Assembly (NCBI GenBank): GCA_035247945.1
Contig: DATFHX010000012.1
Coordinates: forward strand, 1 to 30,518
Origin: DATFHX01 sp035247945
Lineage (GTDB): Bacteria; Patescibacteriota; Saccharimonadia; Saccharimonadales; Saccharimonadaceae
Direction: 5' to 3'
Length of the DNA stretch: 30,518 bases
A program made the translations under genes and the position numbers. Each line of letters begins with the position of its first letter. Position 1 is the first letter of the stretch. The notes below the pieces were generated by a model, which worked only from the letters and a program-made list of their open reading frames with translations, did not search any database and was not told the DNA's origin. Below are positions 5,478 to 13,221 of this stretch, piece by piece.

Positions 5478-7718
5478 CTACGCTAGTTTCTTTCGTATTA
5501 CGTACGCACCACTGAGCAGCATGAGGAAGCCAGCGATAATGACCAAGACCCCGTCCTGACCAGTTGCCGCAAGTTTTGCGCCGTCGGCGGTCGTGTCGTG
5601 CGTCGTTGTCGTGTTTATACCACCTGGGTTCGTTCCACCGTTTTGTGTACGTACCGCTGCGGACACCGTACAGGCTCCGTCTGTCGAACCTGTATCACAG
5701 TTACTGACTGTCGAGCCTGATTCAACTACCGTACCTATAAGGGATGCATTTCCGCTTCCACTCGGCTTAAGGGTGACCGTGTACGAGGCGGTTGCTGTTT
5801 GACCGGCTGGAATAGTTGCGGTCCATGCGAACGTCGATCCGATAATTCCAGCTGCACCCACTGACTGTGTTACGCTACCAGTTTTCACTGAGGCATCATC
5901 GAGGATATCTGCGAGACTCTCAGAAAGATCGAGAGGAATATCTGTTGTGCCAGTATTAGCTGCCGTGATCGTGAAGGTAAGCTCATCTCCCGGCGCACCA
6001 GAGGCGGGCGAAACAGATTGGGTGATATGGAGCGTGTTTGAAGCTGTGTCTGGAACTACTGTTGCCGTAGCTGTACAAGCTGGATCTGTCGAGCCTGTAT
6101 CACAGTTACTAGTCGTTCCCGTATTTACAACGGTGCCCGCTGCAGTTCCGTTACCACTCCCGACAGGCTTGAGTGTCACTGCGTACGAAGCTGTTACTGT
6201 TTGGCCGGCTGGAATAGTTGCGCTCCATGTAAGTGCCGAACCGGTAATCGTCGCATTCGTCGTACTCCCAGTATTAAGTGTTCCATCGTCGAGGATATTC
6301 GATAGATCTTCACTGAGACTGAGTGGTTCTGAAGTGGTACTATTGTTTTTTGCGGTAATCGTGTAGGTCACAATAGATCCAGGAGTACCCTGAGAAGGTG
6401 ACGCTGTGTGCGTAATTTGTAGGCTTCCTGGAGTAACCGTCGTTACAGGAGTTGTCGTACTACAGCCAGCTACCGTCGGGCTTGTACAGTTGAGGCCCGA
6501 GAGAAAGTTATAAAGAGATTTATTGCCCGTGTCTGGAGTATTAACCGTCATAAAGTATGTCGCCGTCTCGCTCATTCCACCAGGAAGATCCGTCACCGTA
6601 TATGTCGTTATATTTGTCGTATGATCTGTGGAAGCTGCTATATGCTGCGATAGTGATCCTCCAAAATGAGATGCGTCGTCATATACGTCACTTGCGTTAT
6701 CCGTAAAGACTCCGCTTTGCGTATCGGTGAATTGGGGATTGGGATTTGTAACTGTAATAGTGTATGTCAGCTGGTCCCCCTCAGAGGCGCTGGTCTTATT
6801 AACGCTCTTACTGATTACAAGCGGGAGAAGTCCGCCACTGCCTTGACCAATCTGCACCTTACAGGTAGCGTCGGTACTGCCCTGTTTACAGTTACCCTGA
6901 TTTGATACAACCGTATTACTTAGGCTCCCATTGCCCGCAGGAGGGTTTCCGACCGTGACACTGTAGGTAATGGTCGCACTTTGACCAACGGCGAGAATGT
7001 TTGATGAGTAGACAATGTTCGGACTGTTGTAGGCGACTTGCCCCGTGCCTGTAATAGCAGGTGTTCCAGTGAGCGTGGCATCGTCAAGTACTTGAGAGAG
7101 GTCATCTGTGAAGCCTACGTTTCCTGCATCCGCAGTACCGTTACTAGTCACTGTAATGGTGTAGTGGACGGTGCTTCCCGGAGTGAGCGTTGTCGTGTCG
7201 GCAGTCTTCGAGAATATAACACGAGATACATTCACCGTCTTTGCACAGCGTTGGTCGGTACTGCCTGCCTGACAGTTTCCCTGATTTGATACAAGTTTAT
7301 TAACAAGGTTTGCGTTGCCTGGTGCAGGATCTTTTACCGTTACTGTGTAGACAACTTTTGCCGTTTGTCCAATATTGAGATCACCGTTCCATCCAATCAC
7401 TGGGCCTGTAGGTTGTACGGTTCCGGGGCCGCTTGTAATGTGTGCGTCATTGTTATAGGTAGCATCGTCAATAACATCAGCGAGATCATCGGCTACGGTG
7501 ATCCCCGTTGCAGACTGATCGCCGCTGTTTGTCATGGTGAGCGTATATGTCACGACATCACCAGGATTGGCGATGCTTTTATCTGCACTCTTTAGGAACG
7601 TGACGTTTGCCGCAGCATGTGCTGCGGGCTGAGGACCAACAATTGCTCCGACAACACCAAAAGCAAATGCAATGATCGCCCCTGTTACTATACGTTTTAT
7701 AAAGTCAGGAAAATGCAT
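5478..7718 (-). CDS. DUF11-repeat cell-surface protein with sortase-like C-terminal anchor
   Basis: The 746-aa protein starts with a Sec signal peptide (hydrophobic 10-28, cleavage near AAHA-AANV at about 35). Five DUF11-type beta-sandwich repeats follow at roughly 38-165, 166-290, 299-428, 431-555 and 561-690. Each contains P-G-D/S-x-V-x-Y-T-x-T and an acidic motif such as DDLADVIDDAT or DDLSQVLDDAT. Each repeat ends in a Cys pair (for example NCQAGSTDQRC), a likely disulfide. The C-terminus has LAATG (716-720), a hydrophobic helix and IRKKLA, the layout of an LPXTG sorting signal with variant residues. The start is set by AAGGAG nine bases upstream. Its likely role is an exposed stalk or adhesin. 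No sortase gene is in the window. Confidence 0.9.
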   Translation of the reverse strand: MHFPDFIKRIVTGAIIAFAFGVVGAIVGPQPAAHAAANVTFLKSADKSIANPGDVVTYTLTMTNSGDQSATGITVADDLADVIDDATYNNDAHITSGPGTVQPTGPVIGWNGDLNIGQTAKVVYTVTVKDPAPGNANLVNKLVSNQGNCQAGSTDQRCAKTVNVSRVIFSKTADTTTLTPGSTVHYTITVTSNGTADAGNVGFTDDLSQVLDDATLTGTPAITGTGQVAYNSPNIVYSSNILAVGQSATITYSVTVGNPPAGNGSLSNTVVSNQGNCKQGSTDATCKVQIGQGSGGLLPLVISKSVNKTSASEGDQLTYTITVTNPNPQFTDTQSGVFTDNASDVYDDASHFGGSLSQHIAASTDHTTNITTYTVTDLPGGMSETATYFMTVNTPDTGNKSLYNFLSGLNCTSPTVAGCSTTTPVTTVTPGSLQITHTASPSQGTPGSIVTYTITAKNNSTTSEPLSLSEDLSNILDDGTLNTGSTTNATITGSALTWSATIPAGQTVTASYAVTLKPVGSGNGTAAGTVVNTGTTSNCDTGSTDPACTATATVVPDTASNTLHITQSVSPASGAPGDELTFTITAANTGTTDIPLDLSESLADILDDASVKTGSVTQSVGAAGIIGSTFAWTATIPAGQTATASYTVTLKPSGSGNASLIGTVVESGSTVSNCDTGSTDGACTVSAAVRTQNGGTNPGGINTTTTHDTTADGAKLAATGQDGVLVIIAGFLMLLSGAYVIRKKLA

Positions 7719-7804
7719 GTTTGTTTACTCCTTTTACACATGTTAGTTTTTACGCTCACATAAAAGTGCTTCGTTATTCCGCACCCACCTATGGCAAATT
7801 TTCC

Positions 7805-7857
7805 CATACAGAAAACCCGGACGCTTTCACGTCCGGGTTTCTCTAAACCTCTGTATG
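7805..7857. terminator. nested inverted-repeat terminator
   Basis: AAACCCGGACG (7813-7823) pairs over 11 bp with 7830-7840. An outer pair CATACAG/CTGTATG (7805-7811 with 7851-7857) encloses it. It lies downstream of the 7910-8572 gene and upstream of the surface-protein gene, both on the minus strand, so it insulates the two. Confidence 0.8.
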
Positions 7858-7909
7858 CAGTTAGTCTAGCACAAGCGTCTTTACGCGCGCAAGGCTTTTT
7901 TGCGGCATT

Positions 7910-8572
7910 TTATGAGTCAATCTGACCCTCAGTTACAAGCTCTTCAAGTGCCTGAACTTCACGTTCAATTTCATGCTCAGCTGCAGTAAACCAGCCACGA
8001 CCAAGGGTGATACTGACAAGCGCCGTGTTCCCAAGCGTTGCAACAAGTGGACCAGCGATAGCTGCGAGTTCGACGCCGCTTACCATAACGACACTCGCGA
8101 CACCAAGTCCATTCGCGACAACGTTTGCACCGAAGAGCTGCCAGGTTTCTTCACGCGGTCGCTGCCACGCATGACGAAAGGTTGGCGTCGTTGCAACAAG
8201 GTTAGCACCCATAGCGAGAAGCGCTACAGCTATCTTATTCTCTGGCATTATGAGGACAAGAGCGACAGACAGTACGGAGACGATAAGACATGCCCAGTCG
8301 ACGGCATCAGTCGGGCGGAGCGATACTCGCTTCTTAACACTTGCGAGCACAACAAGAGTATTTGTAAGTACTGCAGTTCCATTGATTGCAACTGCAAGCC
8401 AGGCATGTTCCTGAATGGCAACAATGGTAAAGACGGTATTTGCCGTCAGCCATGCCGCCCATGATGCCATACGCGGCTTCGTCCCATGTTTCAAAATTCC
8501 ATTAATATACTGCGCAATTCCATACAAAGAAATGCCTGCACCGATGCAGGCTAGTACTACACTAGCGTCCAC
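7910..8572 (-). CDS. polytopic membrane protein, 220 aa
   Basis: I count about seven hydrophobic segments: VVLACIGAGISLYGIAQYI, then ASWAAWLTANTVFTIVAI, LAVAINGTAVLTNTLVVLA, WACLIVSVLSVALVLI, IAVALLAMGANLVAT, LFGANVVANGLGVASVVMV and LAAIAGPLVATLGNTALVSI. An acidic cytoplasmic tail follows (EHEIEREVQALEEL). The fold could resemble PQ-loop/SWEET-like transporters, but I see no firm signature. The start is GTG at 8572, five bases or fewer after GGGAGG, the best ribosome site in the neighbourhood. The opposite-strand frames here are shadows. Confidence 0.85.
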   Translation of the reverse strand: MDASVVLACIGAGISLYGIAQYINGILKHGTKPRMASWAAWLTANTVFTIVAIQEHAWLAVAINGTAVLTNTLVVLASVKKRVSLRPTDAVDWACLIVSVLSVALVLIMPENKIAVALLAMGANLVATTPTFRHAWQRPREETWQLFGANVVANGLGVASVVMVSGVELAAIAGPLVATLGNTALVSITLGRGWFTAAEHEIEREVQALEELVTEGQIDS

Positions 8573-8702
8573 GTCGCCTCCCTATTTAGATTATTTCTTT
8601 ACCCAAGAATTAATAATACACATGTGTCGAATATGTGTAAACGCTTATGGCTATACTATTCTTCGTAAAAAATACAGCACCGCGGTGGATAGTTTACCCC
8701 TC

Positions 8703-8731
8703 TCGACGAATGCTCATTTTGACGGTATACT
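8703..8731 (+). promoter_or_regulatory. promoter of tRNA-Arg
   Basis: TCGACG (8703-8708) and TATACT (8726-8731) are 17 bp apart; the tRNA starts nine bases later. Upstream, 8590-8700 holds another TATACT at 8652-8657 and an ACACATGTGT palindrome near 8619 without clear function. Confidence 0.55.
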
Positions 8732-8740
8732 ATGCCGTAT

Positions 8741-8816
8741 GCCCCGGTAGCTCAGTGGATAGAGCAAGAGACTTCTAAGCTTTTGGTCGTTGGTTCGATT
8801 CCAACCCGGGGTACCA
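8741..8816 (+). tRNA. tRNA-Arg (TCT)
   Basis: Acceptor GCCCCGG pairs with CCGGGGT (first pair G-U), T-arm GTTGG-TTCGATT-CCAAC, and encoded CCA at the end. The anticodon loop CTTCTAA gives TCT. The anticodon stem AGAGA/GCTTT is A-U and G-U rich with an A-G apposition next to the loop, so it is weak. Confidence 0.93.
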
Positions 8817-8835
8817 TTTCTATGCGTATCTTCCT

Positions 8836-8856
8836 AAAAGGCCCCGAGGCTTTTTT
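8836..8856 (+). terminator. short terminator after tRNA-Arg
   Basis: AAAAG-GCC-CCGA-GGC-TTTTTT forms a short GC stem extended by A-T pairs and ends in T6. Confidence 0.7.
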
Positions 8857-8875
8857 ATTTTGGTATGATATAGCA

Positions 8876-9553
8876 ATGAAGATGACTCTTGAAGCGCATA
8901 GAAAAACATCGTTAATCGCAGGGTTACTCTACCTGCTTACGTTTATCTCAATACCCACCCTTTCGTTATATGGACCAACAAAGAGCGCTGATTTTATACT
9001 CAGTAATAGCTCCGACACTGGTGTGATTATAGGCGCACTTTTAGAAGTTATTATGGCGTTAGCCTGCATTGGTACCGCGGTTGTGCTGTATCCTCTGCTT
9101 AAGAAACAAAGCCAGACACTTGCGCTTGGTCTGGTAGCCTCTCGGATAGTAGAAGCGACCGCCATTTTTATTGGTGTATCGCTCATTATGGCCATAGTAA
9201 GTCTTCACCAAAGTGGTGCCGGTGCAGATATGCAGGCTGCTGGACATATGCTTGCCGTTCTCTATGACAGAGTCTTTTTACAAAGTCAAAGTTTTCTACC
9301 GGCCGTTAATGACCTGCTCCTGGGGATTCTTTTATATAAATCGCGTCTCGTACCGCGCGGCCTTTCCTTAATCGGAATTATTGGAGCATTCCCACTACTA
9401 CTTGGCTACGGAGCTGTCATGTTTAATGTCATCGGTCAGCATGATTCGTGGGCTGGACTCGCTGCACTTCTTGTCGCGCTCTTTGAACTTTCCCTAGGCG
9501 TCTGGCTTGTCGTCAAAGGATTTAATTCAAAAGCCGTTGCAGCTTTGAAATAA
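8876..9553 (+). CDS. DUF4386 family membrane protein
   Basis: The 225-aa product has the DUF4386 layout: HRKTSLIAGLLYLLTFIS at the N-terminus, then about five further membrane helices, and the conserved LPAVNDLLLGILLYKSRLVPRGLSLIGIIGA block. The biochemical role of the family is unknown. The ATG at 8876 follows TATGAT (8864-8869) by six bases, a leaderless arrangement; a frame extended upstream would pass through tRNA-Arg and is rejected. The VanZ-like gene follows after 14 bases and is probably co-transcribed. Confidence 0.9.
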   Translation: MKMTLEAHRKTSLIAGLLYLLTFISIPTLSLYGPTKSADFILSNSSDTGVIIGALLEVIMALACIGTAVVLYPLLKKQSQTLALGLVASRIVEATAIFIGVSLIMAIVSLHQSGAGADMQAAGHMLAVLYDRVFLQSQSFLPAVNDLLLGILLYKSRLVPRGLSLIGIIGAFPLLLGYGAVMFNVIGQHDSWAGLAALLVALFELSLGVWLVVKGFNSKAVAALK

Positions 9554-9567
9554 GGCATGCTACCACT

Positions 9568-10047
9568 GTGAAAGCACTTCCAAAGATAGCACTCATTATC
9601 TACTCATTCCTCTTACTGTGGCTGGTGCTTTTCAAAACATCGCTCGATATTCCTTCCGTTCTCACAGAATTTCAGACAAGAACCCTCAATTTTATACCCT
9701 TTACGGGACACCTCAGCGAAATGGTCGAGAACATCCTCATATTCATTCCTTTTGGATTTTTTATAAGTGCCGCCCTAAAGAATATCGACTTCTGGAAGAA
9801 ACTGTTCTTCATTTTCGTTTTTAGTCTTGCTATCGAAACGATTCAGTACCTACTTGCAATTGGCGTGTCAGATATAACTGATATAATCACCAATACCTTA
9901 GGTGGCCTGATGGGACTCGGAATCTATAAAATTTGCACGGATCGTGGTGATACCGGAAGAAGAGAACGAATGTTTTTGCTCATTGTTTCGATACTTATAG
10001 TCATCTGTCTCTGTCTTCGCTTCTTCGTTTTTAAAGTTAAATATTAG
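9568..10047 (+). CDS. VanZ-like family protein
   Basis: This is a 159-aa membrane protein. It shows the VanZ pattern: LNFIPFTGHLSEMVENILIFIPFGFFIS (N..P.....NiliFiPfG), IETIQYLL, and TDIITNTLGGLMGLGIY. VanZ relatives affect teicoplanin susceptibility in enterococci, but most homologues have no assigned role and an envelope function is only inferred. The start is GTG at 9568 with no clear ribosome site except AAGG twelve bases upstream. It is probably translated from the DUF4386 transcript. The C-terminus is a fifth hydrophobic helix followed by a short basic tail. Confidence 0.88.
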   Translation: MKALPKIALIIYSFLLLWLVLFKTSLDIPSVLTEFQTRTLNFIPFTGHLSEMVENILIFIPFGFFISAALKNIDFWKKLFFIFVFSLAIETIQYLLAIGVSDITDIITNTLGGLMGLGIYKICTDRGDTGRRERMFLLIVSILIVICLCLRFFVFKVKY

Positions 10048-10050
10048 ATC

Positions 10051-10632
10051 TCAACCTTTCGTACGGGATACATACGGATTTCCTTCGATATAGAACCGTC
10101 TATGGATATCTCGTGCTTTTGAAATGCCGATTCTTTTTGACATCACGACCCTCTCCTCTTTTCGAAGAGACCCTGTAATGAGTCTCATTGGTGCAGTATG
10201 GAGATCGTGCCCATTCATTGTTAAATCTATCCCAAGCGCCCTGCAGAGCTTACCGGGACCATTTGTCGCATTTATGCCCCCAATCCCTCGACGCGTTTCA
10301 AGAATATCTTCACCCTCGATTGGTTCAACCGCTCGTATAAGTACTCCAGATCCATATCCTGCAGGACCGGTTACGACATTGCAGCAGTAATACATGCCGT
10401 AGATAAAATAGACATAAAGATGTCCCGCTTCTTTAAACATAGTTGCATTACGCGTCCGCTCCCCACCGAATGCATGACTCGCCTCATCGTCCTGATCGTA
10501 GGCTTCCGTTTCAACAATACGGACACGGACGGTATGACCGTCAATATCCCGCTCAAACTCACATCCGAGCAGCTTCCGAGCTACATCATCGACAGGTTGT
10601 TTGAGGAAATCTGGAAACTTACTTTTCATCAT
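10051..10632 (-). CDS. 3-methyladenine DNA glycosylase, AAG/MPG family
   Basis: The enzyme excises alkylated and deaminated purines in base excision repair. The family signature is clear: RIVETEAY with catalytic base E43 and Y45, the nearby SHAFGGERTRNATMF, then GHLYVYFIYGMYYCCNVV, the GVLIRAVEPIEG block and NGPGKLCRALGI. At 193 aa it matches bacterial homologues in length. It overlaps the end of the upstream DUF488 gene by 14 bp in the same direction, so the two are translationally coupled. Starts at 10632 and 10629 (Met-Met) cannot be distinguished; no ribosome site is visible. Confidence 0.95.
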   Translation of the reverse strand: MMKSKFPDFLKQPVDDVARKLLGCEFERDIDGHTVRVRIVETEAYDQDDEASHAFGGERTRNATMFKEAGHLYVYFIYGMYYCCNVVTGPAGYGSGVLIRAVEPIEGEDILETRRGIGGINATNGPGKLCRALGIDLTMNGHDLHTAPMRLITGSLRKEERVVMSKRIGISKARDIHRRFYIEGNPYVSRTKG

Positions 10633-11155
10633 CAGGAGTATCTTTCGGATAGGTTATTTTTGTTCCTGAGACAACAGCAAAAGGAGTTAATTCGTGTGCC
10701 TGCGTGGACGTCCTACTTATAATATCCTGCACATGTATTCCCCGAACGAGCAGGGCATCACCAACTAGTGAGCGGTGGCAGCGCCACGGAACTGCTTCTG
10801 CGCACATAATTGCGTTTATTTTTTCCTTAGATAAGTTGATGAGTTTGTCGAGACCAGTAGCAAATGCTTCTGTTTGCATATAATCGGCATAATTACGAAA
10901 TGATTCGTTATGCCACCCCATATTAACTGAATGATCCACCTTTGGTCGAAGACCGCCAAGCGCTTTCAGATAGACATATTCTATACCTTCCCTAGGCAAA
11001 GAATTTTCAAGCGCGGTTTGTTCATACTGCGGATTATGACGTGACCGAGGAACAGTACGAATATCGACGAGTCTTTTTACTCCGTGCATTTTGAGTAGGT
11101 CAATAAACTCCTCAAGTGGTCGGGTTGAGTGTCCAATAGTAAAAACCACTGTCAT
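10619..11155 (-). CDS. DUF488 family protein
   Basis: The N-terminal VFTIGHSTRPLEEFIDLLKMHGVKRLVDIRTVPRSR, the central YVYLKALGGLR and the late INAIMCAEAVPWRCHRSLVGDAL are hallmarks of DUF488. The paired cysteines in the last motif (CAE....CHR) are conserved in the family. Function is unknown; a nucleic-acid or repair link has been suggested by gene context and fits its overlap with the glycosylase gene. The ATG at 11155 follows TATAAT (minus strand, 11162-11167) by six bases. Confidence 0.92.
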   Translation of the reverse strand: MTVVFTIGHSTRPLEEFIDLLKMHGVKRLVDIRTVPRSRHNPQYEQTALENSLPREGIEYVYLKALGGLRPKVDHSVNMGWHNESFRNYADYMQTEAFATGLDKLINLSKEKINAIMCAEAVPWRCHRSLVGDALLVRGIHVQDIISRTSTQAHELTPFAVVSGTKITYPKDTPDDEK

Positions 11156-11161
11156 AGTTCC

Positions 11162-11204
11162 ATTATACTGACATCGTATGACGCCGAATAGTTCTTGCTA
11201 TACT
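11162..11204. promoter_or_regulatory. divergent leaderless promoters
   Basis: TATAAT on the minus strand (11162-11167) serves DUF488 and TATACT on the plus strand (11199-11204) serves the YdcF-like gene. Each box ends exactly six bases before its ATG. Confidence 0.8.
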
Positions 11205-11210
11205 AGCCAT

Positions 11211-12017
11211 ATGCTCCGACAAGACAATTCAACCCTTCCTGGTAGTGACGAACTCGCTCATATTCTCAATACTGAGGCCATTCGCCCCATCCCACCCGAA
11301 AACACCGCGCTCCATTTTCCAGACTTCGCATCCTTTAAAGCAATTTTACATCACTACAATCTTCCCAGTGACATTCTCGATACCGACACCCTCACTATTC
11401 ATACTATTGTTTCACAGGGATCTGACCTTCTTGATCGTCTCGTCCCCGCTATTCTTCAAAACCCAGATACGAGCCTCCTCAATGCAGCCTATACCTACCT
11501 CACAGAAGAAGACACGCCACATAAAAGTGACCTCATCTTCGTCTTTGGCTCTCGGACGCCCCTTCGTGCTGAAAAAGCCGCGGAGCTATATCACCAGCAC
11601 ATATCTCAAAAGATTGTCGTGAGTGGTGGTAATCCCATCTACCATTCCGGTGATACCGAGCCCGAGGCGCTTCGCTATAAAGAAATACTCGTAGATGCGG
11701 GCGTTCCGGAAGCATGTATCATTACCGAAGAACACTCTATCACGCTCCCTGATAATGTTCGAAGCTCACTCAATCTTCTTGAGCAGCTCCACCTTTCACC
11801 CCAATCACTAACAGTCGTTAACTCGCCATATGCGCAGCGACGCGGTTGGGCGGTACTGAAGAAGCATCTCCCCACGAGCGTTCAGATTTATAGAGTAAAT
11901 GCAGACTGTGCCGAAGAATATAAGGCCAGCAATTGGTATAAACAAGAAAAGACGCTTCGGATCATTCTAAATGAGTTTATTAAAATGCGAGCGTCAGTAG
12001 CATATAACACCGCATAG
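11211..12017 (+). CDS. YdcF/ElyC-like DUF218 family protein
   Basis: This is a 268-aa protein. The C-terminal half has the DUF218 pattern: DLIFVFGSRTPLRAEKAAELY, KIVVSGGNPIYHSGDTEPEALRYKEILVDAGVPEACIITEEHSITLPDNVRSS (broken here by family-typical turns) and LTVVNSPYAQRRGW. The N-terminal 110 residues are helical and less typical. There is no membrane segment, unlike ElyC/SanA relatives, so it is probably cytosolic like YdcF. Family members may bind nucleotides, but the substrate is unknown. The start at 11211 is fixed by the -10 box six bases upstream, not by an earlier in-frame Met. Confidence 0.88.
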   Translation: MLRQDNSTLPGSDELAHILNTEAIRPIPPENTALHFPDFASFKAILHHYNLPSDILDTDTLTIHTIVSQGSDLLDRLVPAILQNPDTSLLNAAYTYLTEEDTPHKSDLIFVFGSRTPLRAEKAAELYHQHISQKIVVSGGNPIYHSGDTEPEALRYKEILVDAGVPEACIITEEHSITLPDNVRSSLNLLEQLHLSPQSLTVVNSPYAQRRGWAVLKKHLPTSVQIYRVNADCAEEYKASNWYKQEKTLRIILNEFIKMRASVAYNTA

Positions 12018-12091
12018 GATCTCTTGTCACTCCTATGCAGGATAAACGCCGATCTAGAGGCATAAGGTGGGATATCTGATACTATTAAGAA

Positions 12092-12733
12092 ATGACTGAG
12101 AAGAACTGGACTAACCTACACAAAAACTATTCGAAGGAAGATTGGATTCATAAGCCGTCTATATTTGCTGAACAAGCTATTGAATACTTCCCAGAGCATG
12201 GCTCCCTTCTGGAGCTTGGAGCAGGCCATGGACAAGATGGGCTCTACTTCGCCGCTCATGGCTTTACCGTTACGAGTACGGATCTTGAGATAGCATCACT
12301 CGAAGCAAATATAGAAAATGCATCGGAAGATATTAAGGAGCACATTTCAGCAAAGAAAGTGGATCTTAGAAAGCCCCTCTCCTTTGACCAATCCTTCGAT
12401 GTCGTATATGCCCACCTTTCACTCCACTACTTCGATGAGCAGACGACGAAACGAATTTTCGAAGATATTTACAGCATTCTCAAGCCAAACGGCATTCTAG
12501 CTTTCTTCACTAATTCCGTAGACGATCCTGAATATGGTACAGGTATAAAGCTCGAGGAGCACTATTTCGAGGTAGACGGCGTTGCAAAACGGTACCTGAA
12601 CGTAGACGAAGCCAAGCGGTTTGCATTTAAATTCAAACCGCTTCTCATAGACAATAATGGTGAAACGTATAAGGACGCCGCAAAGGGCATCCATCATCTT
12701 ATCCGCTTTATTGGACAAAAGGTAAACGAATAG
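12092..12733 (+). CDS. class I SAM-dependent methyltransferase
   Basis: Motif I is LLELGAGHGQDGLYFA (residues about 39-54), the acidic end of strand 2 is TSTDLE, motif IV is FDVVYAHLSLHYF and the post-motif segment is ILKPNGILAFF. The product is a 213-aa soluble enzyme; sequence does not define the substrate. TACTAT (12080-12085) lies six bases before the ATG. It converges with the Fur-family gene; three bases separate the stops, and no terminator is visible between them. Confidence 0.9.
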   Translation: MTEKNWTNLHKNYSKEDWIHKPSIFAEQAIEYFPEHGSLLELGAGHGQDGLYFAAHGFTVTSTDLEIASLEANIENASEDIKEHISAKKVDLRKPLSFDQSFDVVYAHLSLHYFDEQTTKRIFEDIYSILKPNGILAFFTNSVDDPEYGTGIKLEEHYFEVDGVAKRYLNVDEAKRFAFKFKPLLIDNNGETYKDAAKGIHHLIRFIGQKVNE

Positions 12734-12736
12734 ATA

Positions 12737-13153
12737 TTAGTCGGTGTTCGCTTGACAGTTCCGACAAATCCCATTCACTTCAAACATGTGACTCTTTACG
12801 GTAAACGCATATTCATCTGCAATGAGATGGATGAGTTGCTCTAGTTTTTCGGATTGAATTTCTTCAATAGCGCCACACATGTCACAGAGAAGATGGTGAT
12901 GGTGCGGCCGAAACGGCGCAGCGAGTTCATAGCGCTGTTTCCAGCCGTGAGCAACACTCGTCAATAATCCAATCTTCTTAAATGTATCGATTGTCCTATA
13001 GACACTCACCTTGTCTATCGAAGGATATCTTTTCGTTATTTCAGCAGGCGCAAGGGGCACACTCGCATCTTGAAATATACGAAGGATTGCCAGCCTAGAC
13101 GAAGTGGCTCGAAGATGGTGCGTGGCAAACAAGGCTGCAATTTCTTGATTCAT
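12737..13153 (-). CDS. Fur-family transcriptional regulator
   Basis: This is a metal-responsive repressor of 138 aa. A winged HTH spans about 14-65 (LAPAEITKRYP.IDKVSVYRTIDTFKKIGLL). The dimer domain has the His cluster FRPHHHHLLCDMCG (residues 82-94). Two CxxC pairs (C90/C93 and C130/C133) form the structural zinc site typical of Fur, Zur and PerR. The sequence does not tell Fur from Zur or PerR. TATACT (13160-13165, minus strand) ends six bases before the ATG, and a perfect inverted repeat overlaps the upstream promoter region. It is therefore probably autoregulated and controls the divergent CooC-like operon. Confidence 0.95.
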   Translation of the reverse strand: MNQEIAALFATHHLRATSSRLAILRIFQDASVPLAPAEITKRYPSIDKVSVYRTIDTFKKIGLLTSVAHGWKQRYELAAPFRPHHHHLLCDMCGAIEEIQSEKLEQLIHLIADEYAFTVKSHMFEVNGICRNCQANTD

Positions 13154-13159
13154 AGTTGC

Positions 13160-13214
13160 AGTATAGCACGTTATTGCAACTTATTTGCAATAACGTTACT
13201 AATAGCTCTATAGT
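13160..13214. promoter_or_regulatory. probable Fur-family operator between divergent promoters
   Basis: ACGTTATTGCAA (13168-13179) and its exact reverse complement TTGCAATAACGT (13185-13196) are separated by five bases. The repeat lies between the fur-type -10 (minus strand, 13160-13165) and the CooC-gene -10 TATAGT (13209-13214), covering both -35 regions. The position suits repression of both genes by a Fur dimer. Confidence 0.8.
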
Positions 13215-13221
13215 ACAGAAT

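Noticed and set aside
6666..7595. Several plus-strand ORFs in the surface-protein region
   Set aside because: Repeated antisense of the DUF11 repeats; their similarity to one another reflects the repeats, not a gene family.
8732..8875. In-frame 48-codon N-terminal extension of the DUF4386 protein
   Set aside because: It is translated tRNA-Arg and its terminator; the real start follows a -10 box at 8864-8869.
13156..13221. 22-residue upstream extension of the CooC-like ATPase
   Set aside because: It lies in the operator and promoter; the conserved MKIAFVGKGG start is at 13222 after TATAGT.
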